This document shows, piece after piece, positions 26,875 through 35,919 of a stretch of 64,000 bases of DNA. The DNA is taken from positions 248,001-312,000 of the forward strand of contig CAWBIJ010000004.1 in the NCBI GenBank assembly GCA_963788975.1, given 5' to 3'. The notes under the pieces were generated by a model that had not been told where the DNA came from, searched no databases, and saw nothing but the letters and a program-made list of their open reading frames with translations. The position numbers and the translations under genes are program-made. Within the stretch, counting starts at the first letter, position 1, and each line of letters starts with the position of its first letter. This DNA comes from VRUE01 sp963788975. GTDB taxonomy: Bacteria; Actinomycetota; Thermoleophilia; Solirubrobacterales; 70-9.

Positions 26875-26892
26875 GGTGCATCCTCTCTTTCT

Positions 26893-27005
26893 CGAGCCGG
26901 CGGGGTTAGCTGTCGGGCTCGCGCTGAAAGAGCTGCGCTACGGACACGTAGGTCCGATTCGCCCCCGGGGAGATGTCTCCCCTGTGGTTCCCCCACTCCC
27001 TAGGC
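26893..27005 (-). promoter_or_regulatory. c-di-AMP riboswitch (ydaO-yuaA type)
   Basis: On the minus strand the leader reads, in order, gggggaacca (about 26985-26994), ggggcgaatcgg (26954-26965) and ccgacagctaaccccgccgg (26897-26916). These are the conserved blocks of the ydaO/yuaA c-di-AMP riboswitch, in the right order and spacing. In this class c-di-AMP binding generally turns expression off. The gene controlled is the M23 peptidase starting 19 bases further on. Identified by eye; a covariance search would confirm it. Confidence 0.85.
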
Positions 27006-27089
27006 CTCCGTGGCCAGGGATTAGGCAGGTATTTGGTCGCGGCGCAGTATAAGCATCCGCAGGACGGACTTGTCGCAGGCCCCGGGAGC

Positions 27090-27704
27090 TCAGTCGGCGC
27101 GGCGAATCCGCCCGACGCCGGGAAGGAAACGCCCGACCCGAGCGGAGTAGACCGCGTATTCCTCGCGGTGCACGCTCAACAGGTAGGGCTCCTCGATGAC
27201 GCGCACCTGCAACTCCAGCGCGAGCATCAGCCCGACCAGGCCGAGGAAGGCGACCCAGCTCGGCACCAGCAGGGTGAGACCGAGCGCGGTGGGGAGCATT
27301 GCCGCGAAGATCGGGTTGCGAACCAGGGCGAAGGGGCCGCTGGTGACGAGCTGGGTGCGCTCGCCGGGGTCGACGCCGATCCGCCAGCTCGCGCCCATCG
27401 CCACCTGGGCATAGAAGGTGGCGGCGATCCCGGCGACGGCGAGCACGAAGCCGACGACGTGGACGGCGGTGACGTCGAGCGCGCCGAACGGCTCGACCAG
27501 GTCGAGCAAGGCGAGCAGAGGCGCAGCGGCGCCGACGAGTAGAGCGACGGTGAAGCCCACCCCAGCAATCCACTCGGCCGAGCCGGGGCGACCGCCGAGG
27601 CCATGGAAACCGGTTGAGCCGGTGCGGCGAAGCTGGATCAGGATCCGCAGCCCGAAGGCGAGTGCCAGGTAGACCCCGTAGAGGATGAGCGCGAGCGTTG
27701 CCAT
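27090..27704 (-). CDS. Isoprenylcysteine methyltransferase (ICMT)-family membrane protein
   Basis: A 204-residue polytopic protein with about five helices and the C-terminal signature of the ICMT/PEMT family: TSGPFALVRNPIFAAMLPTA, followed by VIEEPYLLSVHREEYAVYSA. These enzymes bind SAM and methylate lipids or small thiols/amines. The bacterial substrate is unknown here. ATG 27704 gives MATLALILYGVYLALAFGLR. It lies 13 bases downstream of the transporter gene on the same strand. Confidence 0.78.
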   Translation of the reverse strand: MATLALILYGVYLALAFGLRILIQLRRTGSTGFHGLGGRPGSAEWIAGVGFTVALLVGAAAPLLALLDLVEPFGALDVTAVHVVGFVLAVAGIAATFYAQVAMGASWRIGVDPGERTQLVTSGPFALVRNPIFAAMLPTALGLTLLVPSWVAFLGLVGLMLALELQVRVIEEPYLLSVHREEYAVYSARVGRFLPGVGRIRRAD

Positions 27705-27717
27705 CGCCGCGCCATCA

Positions 27718-29845
27718 TTACATACCCCCACGGGGTATGTTCGGCCACCAGGCTCGCTCACCGCAGAGATAGGTGATCGCAGGGATCAGCAGCGCGCGGA
27801 CGACGAAGGTGTCGAGGAGGACGCCGATCGCGACCGTGGCGCCGATCTGGACCAGCTCCTCCAGCGGCAGCAGGGTCAGGGTGGCGAAGGTGCCGGCGAG
27901 GATCAGGCCGGCTCCGGTGACGACGCCGCCGGTGCTCTCGAGCGCAGTAAGGACGCCCTCGCGGGTCCCCCGCTCCACCGCCTCCTCCCGGGCCCGGGTC
28001 ATCAGGAAGATGTTGTAGTCGACCCCCAGGGCGACGAGGAAGATGAAGGAGAGCAGGACGAGGTTGAAAGCGAGTCCGCTCGACCCGAAGACCTCCGTGT
28101 AGGCGAACGTGACCAGGCCGAGAGTGGCGGCGAACGAGGCGACGACCGTTGCCGTCAGGTAGACGGGAGCGGCGAGGGCGCGCAGCACCAGGGCCAGGAT
28201 CAGGCCGACCACGAGCAGAGACCACCGGGACGATCACCGTGGTGTCGCGGGCGTTGGCCTGCTCGATGTCGTAGTTCTCGGCTGGGATCCCACCGACCAG
28301 GGCGCTCGGCGCGACCTCATCGAGCTCCTCGCGGATCTCCTCGACCAGGTCGCCCGCATCGGCCGCGTACGGGTTGCCCCGCATCACGATCGCAACCGCG
28401 GCCCGGTCCGAGACGGCCGACGGCGGGACCGGCAAGGCGAGCTTGACCGAGGAGAGGCCCTCGAGGCCTTTCACCGCAGCGTCCACTTCGCCGAGATCGA
28501 CGACCGCGGTCAGCGGCGAGCCGAGGCCGGGCGGAAAGTGCTCGTCGAGGACTTCGGTGCCGCGGCCCGATTCGGTCGAGCGCGTTTCCCCCTGGCCGAA
28601 CCCGAGCGTGCCGTGGTCGACGAGGTTGCCGAGCGAGAGGACCACCAGGCCGCAGGAGACGACGGCGACGATCGCCCGCGGGCGGTGGCGGACGAAGCCC
28701 GCGACCCGCGACCAGAGAGCCGACCTTCCCCCCGAGATTTCGCCGCGCCCGGGCCAGAAGGCCCGCCTGCCGAGCAGCGCAAGGATCGCCGGCAGCAGGG
28801 TCAGGGCGGCGGCGAGCATCACCGCGATCCCGATCGCGAGCACCGGGCCGAGCCAGCGCGTCGACTCCAGCTCGGCGAGCAGCAGGACCAACATCGCCGC
28901 GACCACCGTGCCGGCGGAGGCGGCGATCGCCCGCACGCTCTCCGCCAGCGACTTGGGCAGCGCGACGGCGGGCTCCAGGCCTCGGGCGAGCTCCTCGCGA
29001 TAGCGGTGGATTAGCAGCAGCGAGTAGTCGGTGCCCGCGCCGAAGATCAACACGAGCAGGAGCAGCGTGCCCTCGATGTTGACCGTGATCGCCCCGGCCT
29101 CGATCAGCAGGTAAGCGAGGCCGATCGCGATCAGGTAGGCGGTGCCGACCGCGATCAGCGGCAACAGGGCCAGGACCGGCGCCCGGTAGACGACCAGCAG
29201 CAGGAGCAGGACCAGCCCCAGGGTGGCGATCAGGAGGGTCTCGCTCGCGTCTTCGGCGACCCGCTCGAGGTCGGCGGCCATACCGCCCGGGCCAGTGACG
29301 TAGGAGTGCAACTCGGGCCGGCGGTGCTCGGCGAGATAGGCGCGGATCTTCCCCACCCCCTTGACGACCGCACCGCGATCGTCGGCGTCGATCGCCAGCG
29401 CCACCAGCGCCGCTTCTCCGTCGCGGGAGATCGGCCCGACCCCACGCGCGACCTTGGTCACGTCCCCAAGCGGCTGCCTCGCCTGGCGCGAGAACGGAGC
29501 GACGACCGGCGTCGCGCCCGCAAGGCCGAGCCGTTCGAGCCCTTCGCCGAGCCGGCCGATCGCGTTCAGGTCGGCACCGGTCAGCCCCCCGTCCCGCTCG
29601 AAGACAAGCAGGACCGGGACGTCGTCGCCACCCTTGAAGTCGCGCTGGAGCGCGTCGACCGCCCGGGTCGACTCCGCATTAGCGGGCAGGAAGCTGCCCT
29701 GCCCCGCCGCCGTCACCTCGCCTACGTGTCCACGTGCAAGCAGGCCGGCGGCCCCGAGCGCGAGCCAAACCCCGATCGCCACCCAGCGCCCCCGCGGGCC
29801 GGTGACGGCCGAGGAAAGCCGCTCGATCGTGAGGCCAGCGCGCAC
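27718..29845 (-). CDS. MmpL/RND-type lipid transporter (frameshifted)
   Basis: About 708 residues with two sets of six membrane helices and two large extracytoplasmic loops, the MMPL fold. Characteristic segments include FGAGTDYSLLLIHRYREELA in the first half and VALGVDYNIFLMTRAREEAV in the second, the conserved DY pairs of the proton path. The reading frame breaks near 28217-28222 (coding strand gtggtctctgctc): residues up to TTVIVPVV are in one frame and VGLILALVLRALAAPVYL in the next. Deleting one base joins them. It starts at ATG 29845. Confidence 0.85.
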
Positions 29846-29921
29846 GGCGGCAGCCTAGCCTTAGAAACCTCGCACCCGCCCGCCCCAGCAGGTCGCTCGA
29901 CATCGATGGCCTAGTGTGATC

Positions 29922-29942
29922 GAGCGCAGTTTCGCTGCGCTC
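29922..29942. promoter_or_regulatory. Hairpin in the divergent mmpL/SET intergenic region
   Basis: gagcgcag (29922-29929) and ctgcgctc (29935-29942) pair perfectly with a 5-base loop. It lies in the 120-base gap between divergent starts (29845 and 29966), so it would be in the leader of the SET-domain gene or an operator for both. No function can be assigned. Confidence 0.35.
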
Positions 29943-29965
29943 AAACAATTTGAGAGGCGGTTCCC

Positions 29966-30448
29966 TTGGATCCTGTCGGTTATGAGCTGTGCACCCCCGA
30001 AGGCGGGAAGGGCGGTGGCGTTCGCGCAACCCGTGGCTTCCAGATCGGTGAGACGGTGATGATCGGGGTGCTCGAAGGCGAGGTCGCCCGCAACGACTCG
30101 CACGCAACCCAGGTGAGCCGCACCAAGTGGGCCCGGCATGGCGGCCTCGGCCCCAAGGTCAACCACTCGTGCAGCCCCAACTGCGGCGTCGAGCTCAACG
30201 ACACGGGGGCTTGCAACTTCGTGGCGCGCAAGTCGATTTCCAAAGGCGAGGAGATCACCTTCGACTACGCGATGCGCAACTACTCGATCGAGCACTTTCC
30301 GGGCGGCTGCCTTTGCGGGGCGGATATCTGTCGCGGCTCGGTAACCGGCTGGAAAGACCTCCCCGCCGAGCGCAAGGCCGCCTACAGCGGCCAGGTCGCG
30401 CCCTACCTGCTCGAGATCGATCGCGAGCTGGCCGGCTCACTCGTCTGA
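29966..30448 (+). CDS. SET-domain protein with post-SET cysteines
   Basis: A 160-residue SET domain, the lysine-methyltransferase fold that is mostly eukaryotic but occurs in some bacteria. The SAM/knot motif NHSCSPNC is at residues 66-73 and the catalytic Tyr lies in EEITFDYAM (Tyr101). A CxCxxxxC post-SET zinc motif (CLCGADICRG, Cys115/117/122) is complete. The TTG at 29966 has gagaggcgg 6 bases ahead, a good ribosome site. Its target protein is unknown. Lateral acquisition is possible. Confidence 0.88.
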   Translation: MDPVGYELCTPEGGKGGGVRATRGFQIGETVMIGVLEGEVARNDSHATQVSRTKWARHGGLGPKVNHSCSPNCGVELNDTGACNFVARKSISKGEEITFDYAMRNYSIEHFPGGCLCGADICRGSVTGWKDLPAERKAAYSGQVAPYLLEIDRELAGSLV

Positions 30449-30452
30449 GCGG

Positions 30453-31258
30453 TCACTGGCCGAGACCGGCAAGGAGCCGGGCAGACACGCCGCGCAGGGT
30501 TCGCTTGCCATAGCCGTGACTGGGATTGAGTTCGGTGAAGACGGCGATCGCAACGCGGCGGTGTTTCCGCTTCAGCAGCGCGACCTGATGGTCGACCAGG
30601 CCCGTGCCGCTGCCCCAGCCACCCTTGAAGAAGAGCCGCCAGCCGCGAGGCTTTACGCGGCCGATCCCCCATCGCTGCTCCCCGACGATGTGGGAGAGCA
30701 GATAGCGCGCGTAAGGCCGATGCTGACCAGGGATGTACGACACCAGCCTGTACATGAACCGCGCTTGGTCGCGTGGACTGGTCAGCTCTGACCCCAGACG
30801 GGGTGGTAGCGGAAGTCCCTCATGCGGGCCACCCGGGCGAGGCGTTTGATCCGTCGCGGACCGACGAGGTCGCGAATTGTTGACGCCGCGACGTTGTCCG
30901 AACGGCGGATCATCGGGCCGAGCAGCGCCCGGTCGCGATTGGAGAGCCCGGCGTCGTGGCGCTTGCGCAGAAGGGCGACCAGCAGCATCACCTTGAAGAC
31001 GCTCGCGGCCGGAGCGGTTCGGGCCCTGTGGGAACCCTGGATCCGCCCTCGCCAGTCGATCACCGCGAAGGCGACGTCGCCGGCGCGGCGACTCGCGTAG
31101 CGCTTGGCCCCGGCGACGTCGGGATGCCAGCGCACAGGCTTCAATTCGGTCCGCTTGGCGTTGCCCGTGCCGCCAGCTACCGCCGCGCAAGTGAGCAGGA
31201 CCAGTAGGAGGATCGCGAGGCGGCGCCGGGAGACTGCTTGCAGCGAACCGCCTGACAT
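30453..31258 (-). CDS. Class A beta-lactamase-like serine hydrolase (frameshifted)
   Basis: About 267 residues with a signal peptide (LAILLLVLLTCAAVAGG). The SxxK motif is ASVFKVMLLVAL and the SDN motif is RRSDNVAAST. The third box reads FKGGWGSGTG, KGG in place of KTG, so penicillinase activity is doubtful and a wall or carbohydrate-related hydrolase is possible. The frame breaks at a C run (30792-30795): the first part ends HPVWGQS at a stop, and the rest (SELTSPRDQARFMYRLVSYI) continues one frame over, as if one G had been lost from the coding strand. Confidence 0.75.
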
Positions 31259-31264
31259 CCGAGG

Positions 31265-31795
31265 CTACGTCGAGCTGGAGGTCAGCTCTTCGACCAGGGA
31301 GGACGCGTCGTAGGCGTCGTAGTGACGGACGCCGTTGACAAAGAAGGTCGGGGTGCCGGTGGCGCCGCTCTCTTCGGCGGACCTGACGTCGCGGGCGACC
31401 CGCTCCCGCCAGGTGCCGGCCTCCAGCTCGGCGGCCATCCGCTCGGCGTCGAGGCCGAGCTCGCGACCGACCTCGAGGATCGTCTCCTCTGAGAGCTTCG
31501 GCTGGGCGGCGAAGAGAGCGTCGTGGTACTCCCAGAAGCGTCCCTGCGCCGCGGCCGCCTCGCTGGCCTCGGCTGCCAGCGGCGCCAGCGGGTGGCGCTC
31601 GGGAATCGGCAGGTGACGGAAGCCGAAGACGAGCTGCTCGCCGAGCCGGTCGCGCACGCGCCGGAGCACCGATTGGGCGCCGAGGCAGAAGGGGCACTGG
31701 AAGTCCCCGAACATGACCAGCTCCAGTGGGCTCCCCCACTCGCCGCGGATGTGGTCGATCTCCTTGTCCAGGGGAGGAGTGAGCCTGTCGTCCAC
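31265..31795 (-). CDS. DsbA family thioredoxin-like oxidoreductase
   Basis: A 176-residue protein with the DsbA fold: VMFGDFQCPFCLGAQ carries the redox pair Cys34-Pro-Phe-Cys37, and GATGTPTFFVNG holds the cis-Pro loop. A helical insert lies between them. No signal peptide is seen, so it is probably cytoplasmic, like FrnE-type members. GTG 31795 is the chosen start; it is divergent from the antiporter gene 20 bases away. Confidence 0.85.
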   Translation of the reverse strand: MDDRLTPPLDKEIDHIRGEWGSPLELVMFGDFQCPFCLGAQSVLRRVRDRLGEQLVFGFRHLPIPERHPLAPLAAEASEAAAAQGRFWEYHDALFAAQPKLSEETILEVGRELGLDAERMAAELEAGTWRERVARDVRSAEESGATGTPTFFVNGVRHYDAYDASSLVEELTSSST

Positions 31796-31815
31796 TTGCG
31801 TGATGTTATGCGCCA

Positions 31816-33354
31816 GTGGGCAACATCGAGCACGTACTGCTGTTGCTGCTGGCCGCCGTCCTGCTGGTCCGGATCGCCGAGTTCGGCAAGATCCCGGCGC
31901 CGATCGTCCTCGTGCTCGGCGGGCTCGCGATCGCGCTGGTCCCCGGCCTGCCTGAGTTCGAGCTCGACCCCGACGTCATCTTCCTGCTCTTCATCCCGCC
32001 GCTGGTCCACGCCGCCGGGTGGTCGGCCCCGGCGCGGGAGCTGCGCGCGGTGCTGCGCCCGCTGGCCTTGATGGCGGTGCTGCTGGTCTTCCTCACGGCA
32101 GCGGTGATCGCGGTGGTGGCCCACGCCCTGGTGCCGGGGCTGAGCTGGGCCGCGGCGGCGGTGCTGGGGGCGGTGCTCGCCCCCACCGACACGGTGGCCG
32201 CGATCTCGATCTTCCGCCGCCTCGGCGCGCCGGAGCGGGTCCGGCTCCTGGTCGAGGGAGAGTCGATGGTCAACGACGCCACCGCACTGGTCCTCTACGG
32301 CATCGCCGTCGGGGTCGCCACCGGCGACGCCTTCAGCCTCGGCGGCGCGAGCCTCGACTTCGTCTCCGTCTCGGCCGGCGGGCTGCTGATTGGCCTCGCG
32401 GTGGGCTGGCTCTCGACGGTCGTGGTCCGCCGCCAGACCGACGCCGCGCTGGTCACCGTCCTCACCGTACTGACCGCCTACGGCGCCTACATCGGCGCCG
32501 AGGAGCTGCACGTGTCCGGAATCCTGGCCGCCGTCGTCGCGGGCATCTACACCGGCTACCAGTCCCCCCACACCCTCGACGCCGACACCAGGCTCAGCGC
32601 CGTCGCCTTCTGGGGCGTGCTGGTCTTCGCGCTGGAGACGGCCCTCTTCGTCCTGCTCGGCCTGCAGCTGCCGAGCATCGTCGACACGCTCGAGCAGACC
32701 TCCTCCGGGGTCGGCCAGCTGCTCTGGCCCGCCGCTGCGATTGCCCTCGCTGCGATAGCCACCCGGCTCGCCTTCGTCTTCGCGATGAGATCGGACGCGG
32801 GCGAGACCGCTGGCCAGCGCTTCGCCGTCGGCTGGAGCGGGATGAAAGGGGCGATCTCCCTGGCGGCCGCGCTGGCGGTGCCGCTCAGCGTCGACGCCCG
32901 CCCGCAGATCGTCTTCCTCAGCTTCGCGCTGATCCTCGTCACCTTGGTCGGCCAGGGCCTCTCGCTGCCTTTCGTGATCCGCGCACTGGGACTGGAGCAG
33001 CCGCGTCGCTGGAGCGACGAGGAGGCGGTGGCGCGAATGGAGGCAGCTCAGGCCGCGCTCGACCGGCTCGACGAGGTCGAAGAGGAGGGGCTCGCCAGCG
33101 AGTCGCAGCTGCGCCGGCTGCGCGACCTCTACCGCGCCCGCTTCCGCATGTGCGCAGCGGTGCTGGGCGGCGAGGACCCCGAGACCGCCGCCCGCCAGGA
33201 GCGCCTCGCCGACTACGGACGCCTGCGCCGGGGACTGATCCAGGTGGAGCGGGAAGAGCTGCTGGCACTCCGCGACGAGGGCAGGCTACGCGACGCGACC
33301 CTGCGTCAGGTCCAGCGCGACCTCGACCTCGAGGAGGCGCGGATCCGCGCCTAG
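31816..33354 (+). CDS. Na+/H+ antiporter, CPA1 (NhaP-like) family
   Basis: A 512-residue transporter with about twelve helices and a cytoplasmic tail. The substrate site is carried by the ND pair in GESMVNDATALVLYG, and other CPA1 features are LVLGGLAIALVPG and AVLAPTDTVAAISIFRRL. Such proteins export Na+ or K+ in exchange for H+ for pH homeostasis. The C-terminal 120 residues are charged and helical. GTG 31816. Glutamate decarboxylase follows 51 bases later on the same strand, hinting at a joint role in pH control. Confidence 0.9.
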   Translation: MGNIEHVLLLLLAAVLLVRIAEFGKIPAPIVLVLGGLAIALVPGLPEFELDPDVIFLLFIPPLVHAAGWSAPARELRAVLRPLALMAVLLVFLTAAVIAVVAHALVPGLSWAAAAVLGAVLAPTDTVAAISIFRRLGAPERVRLLVEGESMVNDATALVLYGIAVGVATGDAFSLGGASLDFVSVSAGGLLIGLAVGWLSTVVVRRQTDAALVTVLTVLTAYGAYIGAEELHVSGILAAVVAGIYTGYQSPHTLDADTRLSAVAFWGVLVFALETALFVLLGLQLPSIVDTLEQTSSGVGQLLWPAAAIALAAIATRLAFVFAMRSDAGETAGQRFAVGWSGMKGAISLAAALAVPLSVDARPQIVFLSFALILVTLVGQGLSLPFVIRALGLEQPRRWSDEEAVARMEAAQAALDRLDEVEEEGLASESQLRRLRDLYRARFRMCAAVLGGEDPETAARQERLADYGRLRRGLIQVEREELLALRDEGRLRDATLRQVQRDLDLEEARIRA

Positions 33355-33405
33355 CCTCGGCTAGGCTCAGCCGAACGGCCCGCCCCCGAGCAGATCGAAG
33401 GAGCC

Positions 33406-34782
33406 ATGAAAAAGCCCACCAGCGCCGAGCAGGCGGCGAAGCTCTACGGCAACCGCTTTCTCACCGAAGACGCCCCCGATAAGGAGTTCCCCAGCGGCGG
33501 CATGTCCGCCCTCGACGCGATGCGCCTCGTCGACGAGGAACTGGTTCTCGAGGGCGACCCGTGGCGCAACCTGGCGACCTTCGTGACGACCTGGATGGAG
33601 CCCGAGGCACAGCGGATCATCGGCGAGAACCTCTACCGCAACTTCATCGACCACGCCGAGTATCCGATCTCCGCCGAGATCGAGCAGCGCTGCGTGCGCA
33701 TGCTCGCCGACCTCTACCACGCGCCCGGCGAGACGACCGGTGCCCGCACCCAGGGCTCCTCAGAGGCGATCATGCTCGGCGCGCTCTCGCTGAAGTGGAA
33801 GTGGAAGCAGCGCCGCGAAGCCGAATCGAAGCCGGTCGACAAACCGAACCTGATCTTCGGCGGCGACGTCCATGTGGTCTGGGAAAAGTTCTGCCGCTAC
33901 TTCGACGTCGAACCGCGGATCGTCCGCCTCCAGGAAGACAAGTACGTGATCGGGCCCGAAGACGTCGAGCCCCACATCGACGAGAACACGATCGGTGTCG
34001 CCGCGGTGCTTGGCACCACCTTCACCGGCCACGCCGACGACATCGTCGGGATCAACAAGCTCCTGGTCGACCTCAAGGGCGACAAAGACCTCGATGTCCC
34101 ACTCCACATCGACGCCGCCAGCGGCGGCTTCGTCTGGCCCTTCCTCTATCCCGACTCGGAGTGGGACTTCCGGCTCGAGCAAGTCCGCTCGATCAACATC
34201 TCCGGCCACAAGTTCGGCCTTGTCTACCCCGGCATCGGCTGGCTCGTCTTCCGGGAGACATCAGACTTGGCGGAGGACCTCGTGTTCTACGAGAATTACC
34301 TAGGCAAAACCGACGCGACCTTCACCCTCAACTTCTCCACCGGTGCCTCGATGGTGCTCGCCCAGTACTACAACTTCGTCCGCCTCGGGCGCGAGGGCTA
34401 CACGTTCGTGATGCAGGCGATGGAGGAGAACGCCCGCGCCCTGGCCGGCAAGCTGGAAGCGATGGGGGATTTCGAGCTGATCGGCGCCGACAAGGAGCAA
34501 CTGCCCCTGGTCGCCTTCAAGCTCAGCGGCGAGAAGCCCTACGACGAGTTCGACGTCTCCTGGCAGCTCTCCGCCGAGCGCGGCTGGATGCTGCCCGCCT
34601 ACACGATGCCGCCGGACGCCGAAGACGTGACGATCATGCGGGCGCTGGTCAAGCAGACCCTGAGCCGCGCTCAGATCGACCGGCTCGCCGACGACATCGC
34701 CGAGGCCTGCGCGACGCTCGAGAAGAAGGGTGGCGCCCACGCTTCCGAGCGCAAGCAGGTCAAGACCGGCCCCGGGTACTGA
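33406..34782 (+). CDS. gadB: Glutamate decarboxylase
   Basis: A 458-residue PLP enzyme turning glutamate into GABA and CO2 while using a proton. PLP is held by Lys269 in NISGHKFGLVYPG, and HIDAASGGFVWPF (234-246) is the family signature; TQGSSEAIMLGALSLKWKWK binds the phosphate side. No N- or C-terminal calmodulin-type extension. ATG 33406 has gaaggag 6 bases upstream. No GABA antiporter is visible in the window. Its stop region overlaps the convergent secreted-protein gene by 23 bases. Confidence 0.95.
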   Translation: MKKPTSAEQAAKLYGNRFLTEDAPDKEFPSGGMSALDAMRLVDEELVLEGDPWRNLATFVTTWMEPEAQRIIGENLYRNFIDHAEYPISAEIEQRCVRMLADLYHAPGETTGARTQGSSEAIMLGALSLKWKWKQRREAESKPVDKPNLIFGGDVHVVWEKFCRYFDVEPRIVRLQEDKYVIGPEDVEPHIDENTIGVAAVLGTTFTGHADDIVGINKLLVDLKGDKDLDVPLHIDAASGGFVWPFLYPDSEWDFRLEQVRSINISGHKFGLVYPGIGWLVFRETSDLAEDLVFYENYLGKTDATFTLNFSTGASMVLAQYYNFVRLGREGYTFVMQAMEENARALAGKLEAMGDFELIGADKEQLPLVAFKLSGEKPYDEFDVSWQLSAERGWMLPAYTMPPDAEDVTIMRALVKQTLSRAQIDRLADDIAEACATLEKKGGAHASERKQVKTGPGY

Positions 34783-35368
34783 GCGCGACGCGACGTACGC
34801 GAAGTCGCCATCGCCTTTCCGGGAAGGCGATCAAGCTGCCCCCTTGCCCGCGCTGGCAGACGCCGCAAAAGATCACGTAGGAGTAGATGCCGGGCCTCAG
34901 GTCCGGAATCTGGAAGTCGAGCAGGTAGCGCGGCGGTTCGATCGTGCCGTGACCGAAGCCGCCGCCGAGATACCCCTCGCCACTAGCCTCGGCCCGCACC
35001 GGTTTCGCCCAGCCGAGCAGGATGAAGGGCGCTCGCCTGGGCGGCCCAGACGCCTCTGGCGTGCAGAGCTTTCGCGGCCCGCACCGGTATGGCCGCGGAA
35101 CCTTCTCGATCGGCACGAGCGAGACCGGGAACGAGGGCGGGGGCAGCTCGATGCCAGGCATACAGACACCGCTTCGGTCGCCCTGCGGACCCTCGCAGGG
35201 CGGAAAGCAGAAGCCGCAGCCGATGGTCAGCTCGACCGCGTCGCCCGGAGCTCCGGCCATGCGACTGACCCGTTCGACTCCGACGTCCGCCGTGGCCGGT
35301 CCGGGCACGGACAGGACGGCGGCGGCAAACAGCAGCGACACGAGATATCTACCTAGTGGAAGGTTCAT
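34760..35368 (-). CDS. Secreted protein of unknown function
   Basis: A 202-residue exported protein. A signal peptide (LGRYLVSLLFAAAVLSVPGP) ends near ATA/D, and the mature part has six or seven Cys including GCGFCFPPCEGP and RPYRCGPRKLC, so disulfides are likely. A segment FQIPDLRPGIYSYVIFCGVC resembles the edge of a small beta-sandwich. ATG 35368 is chosen because it starts the signal peptide. No family is recognised. It converges on gadB with a 23-base overlap. Confidence 0.7.
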   Translation of the reverse strand: MNLPLGRYLVSLLFAAAVLSVPGPATADVGVERVSRMAGAPGDAVELTIGCGFCFPPCEGPQGDRSGVCMPGIELPPPSFPVSLVPIEKVPRPYRCGPRKLCTPEASGPPRRAPFILLGWAKPVRAEASGEGYLGGGFGHGTIEPPRYLLDFQIPDLRPGIYSYVIFCGVCQRGQGGSLIAFPERRWRLRVRRVALSTRGRS

Positions 35369-35426
35369 GCAAGGAATACGCGCGAAGGTCGATTTGAGGT
35401 CCCTCGCGCCGATAATCGAGCTGAGC

Positions 35427-35900
35427 GTGATTGCTGTCATCGCCGACACTCATATGCCGAAGGGCACCCGCCGGCTTCCTGATCGATGCCTGGAGCTGAT
35501 TGAGAAGGCTGAGGTCGTGATCCATGCCGGCGACTTCTCCGGCTCGAAGAGCTTGAAGGCCTCTGTCCCACGGTCCGGGCGGTGCACGGCAACGTCGACG
35601 AGCCGGCGTTGCAACGCGCCCTGCCGCCAACGCTCGAGTTCCAGCTCGGGGGGACGGTCCGTGGCCGTCATCCACGACGCCGGGCCGGCCGGCGGTCGCC
35701 TGGCCCGCCTGCGCCGCCGCTTCCCGCATGCGGACTCCGTCGTCTTCGGTCACAGCCACCTTCCTCTCCACGAGGAGGAGGACGGCTTCCAGATCTTCAA
35801 CCCCGGCAGCCCGACCGAGCGGCGCCGGGCGCCGCGCCCGTCGATGGGGCTGCTCTCCTGCGACGAGGGTGAGCTGGCCTTCGAGCACGTCTGGCTGTAG
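35427..35900 (+). CDS. YfcE/MJ0936-type metallophosphoesterase (two compensating frameshifts)
   Basis: About 158 residues of a calcineurin-like phosphodiesterase: VIAVIADTHMPKGTRRLPD, VVIHAGDFSG, a HGNVDEP block, and VFGHSHLPLHEEEDGFQIFN. The block HGNVDEPALQRALPPTLEF is encoded in a different frame from the rest. The frame changes near 35559-35569 (aaggcctctgtcccac, one C too few) and changes back at the G run 35648-35653 (one G too many). Each can be repaired by one base. GTG 35427. Without repair, residues 45-75 are scrambled and the metal site would fail. Confidence 0.75.
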   Translation: MIAVIADTHMPKGTRRLPDRCLELIEKAEVVIHAGDFSGSKSLKASVPRSGRCTATSTSRRCNAPCRQRSSSSSGGRSVAVIHDAGPAGGRLARLRRRFPHADSVVFGHSHLPLHEEEDGFQIFNPGSPTERRRAPRPSMGLLSCDEGELAFEHVWL

Positions 35901-35919
35901 CGCTCGAGCGAGCGCTTTT
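35900..35919 (+). terminator. Intrinsic terminator of the phosphoesterase gene
   Basis: gcgctc (35900-35905), a short loop and gagcgc (35910-35915) form a stem directly after the stop codon, followed by tttt (35916-35919). Stem plus T-run is a standard rho-independent terminator, although the stem is short. Confidence 0.55.

Noticed and set aside
26639..26881. ATG at 26881 as start of the M23 gene
   Set aside because: This ATG is in a different frame; only the TTG at 26874 leads into the signal peptide and LytM domain.
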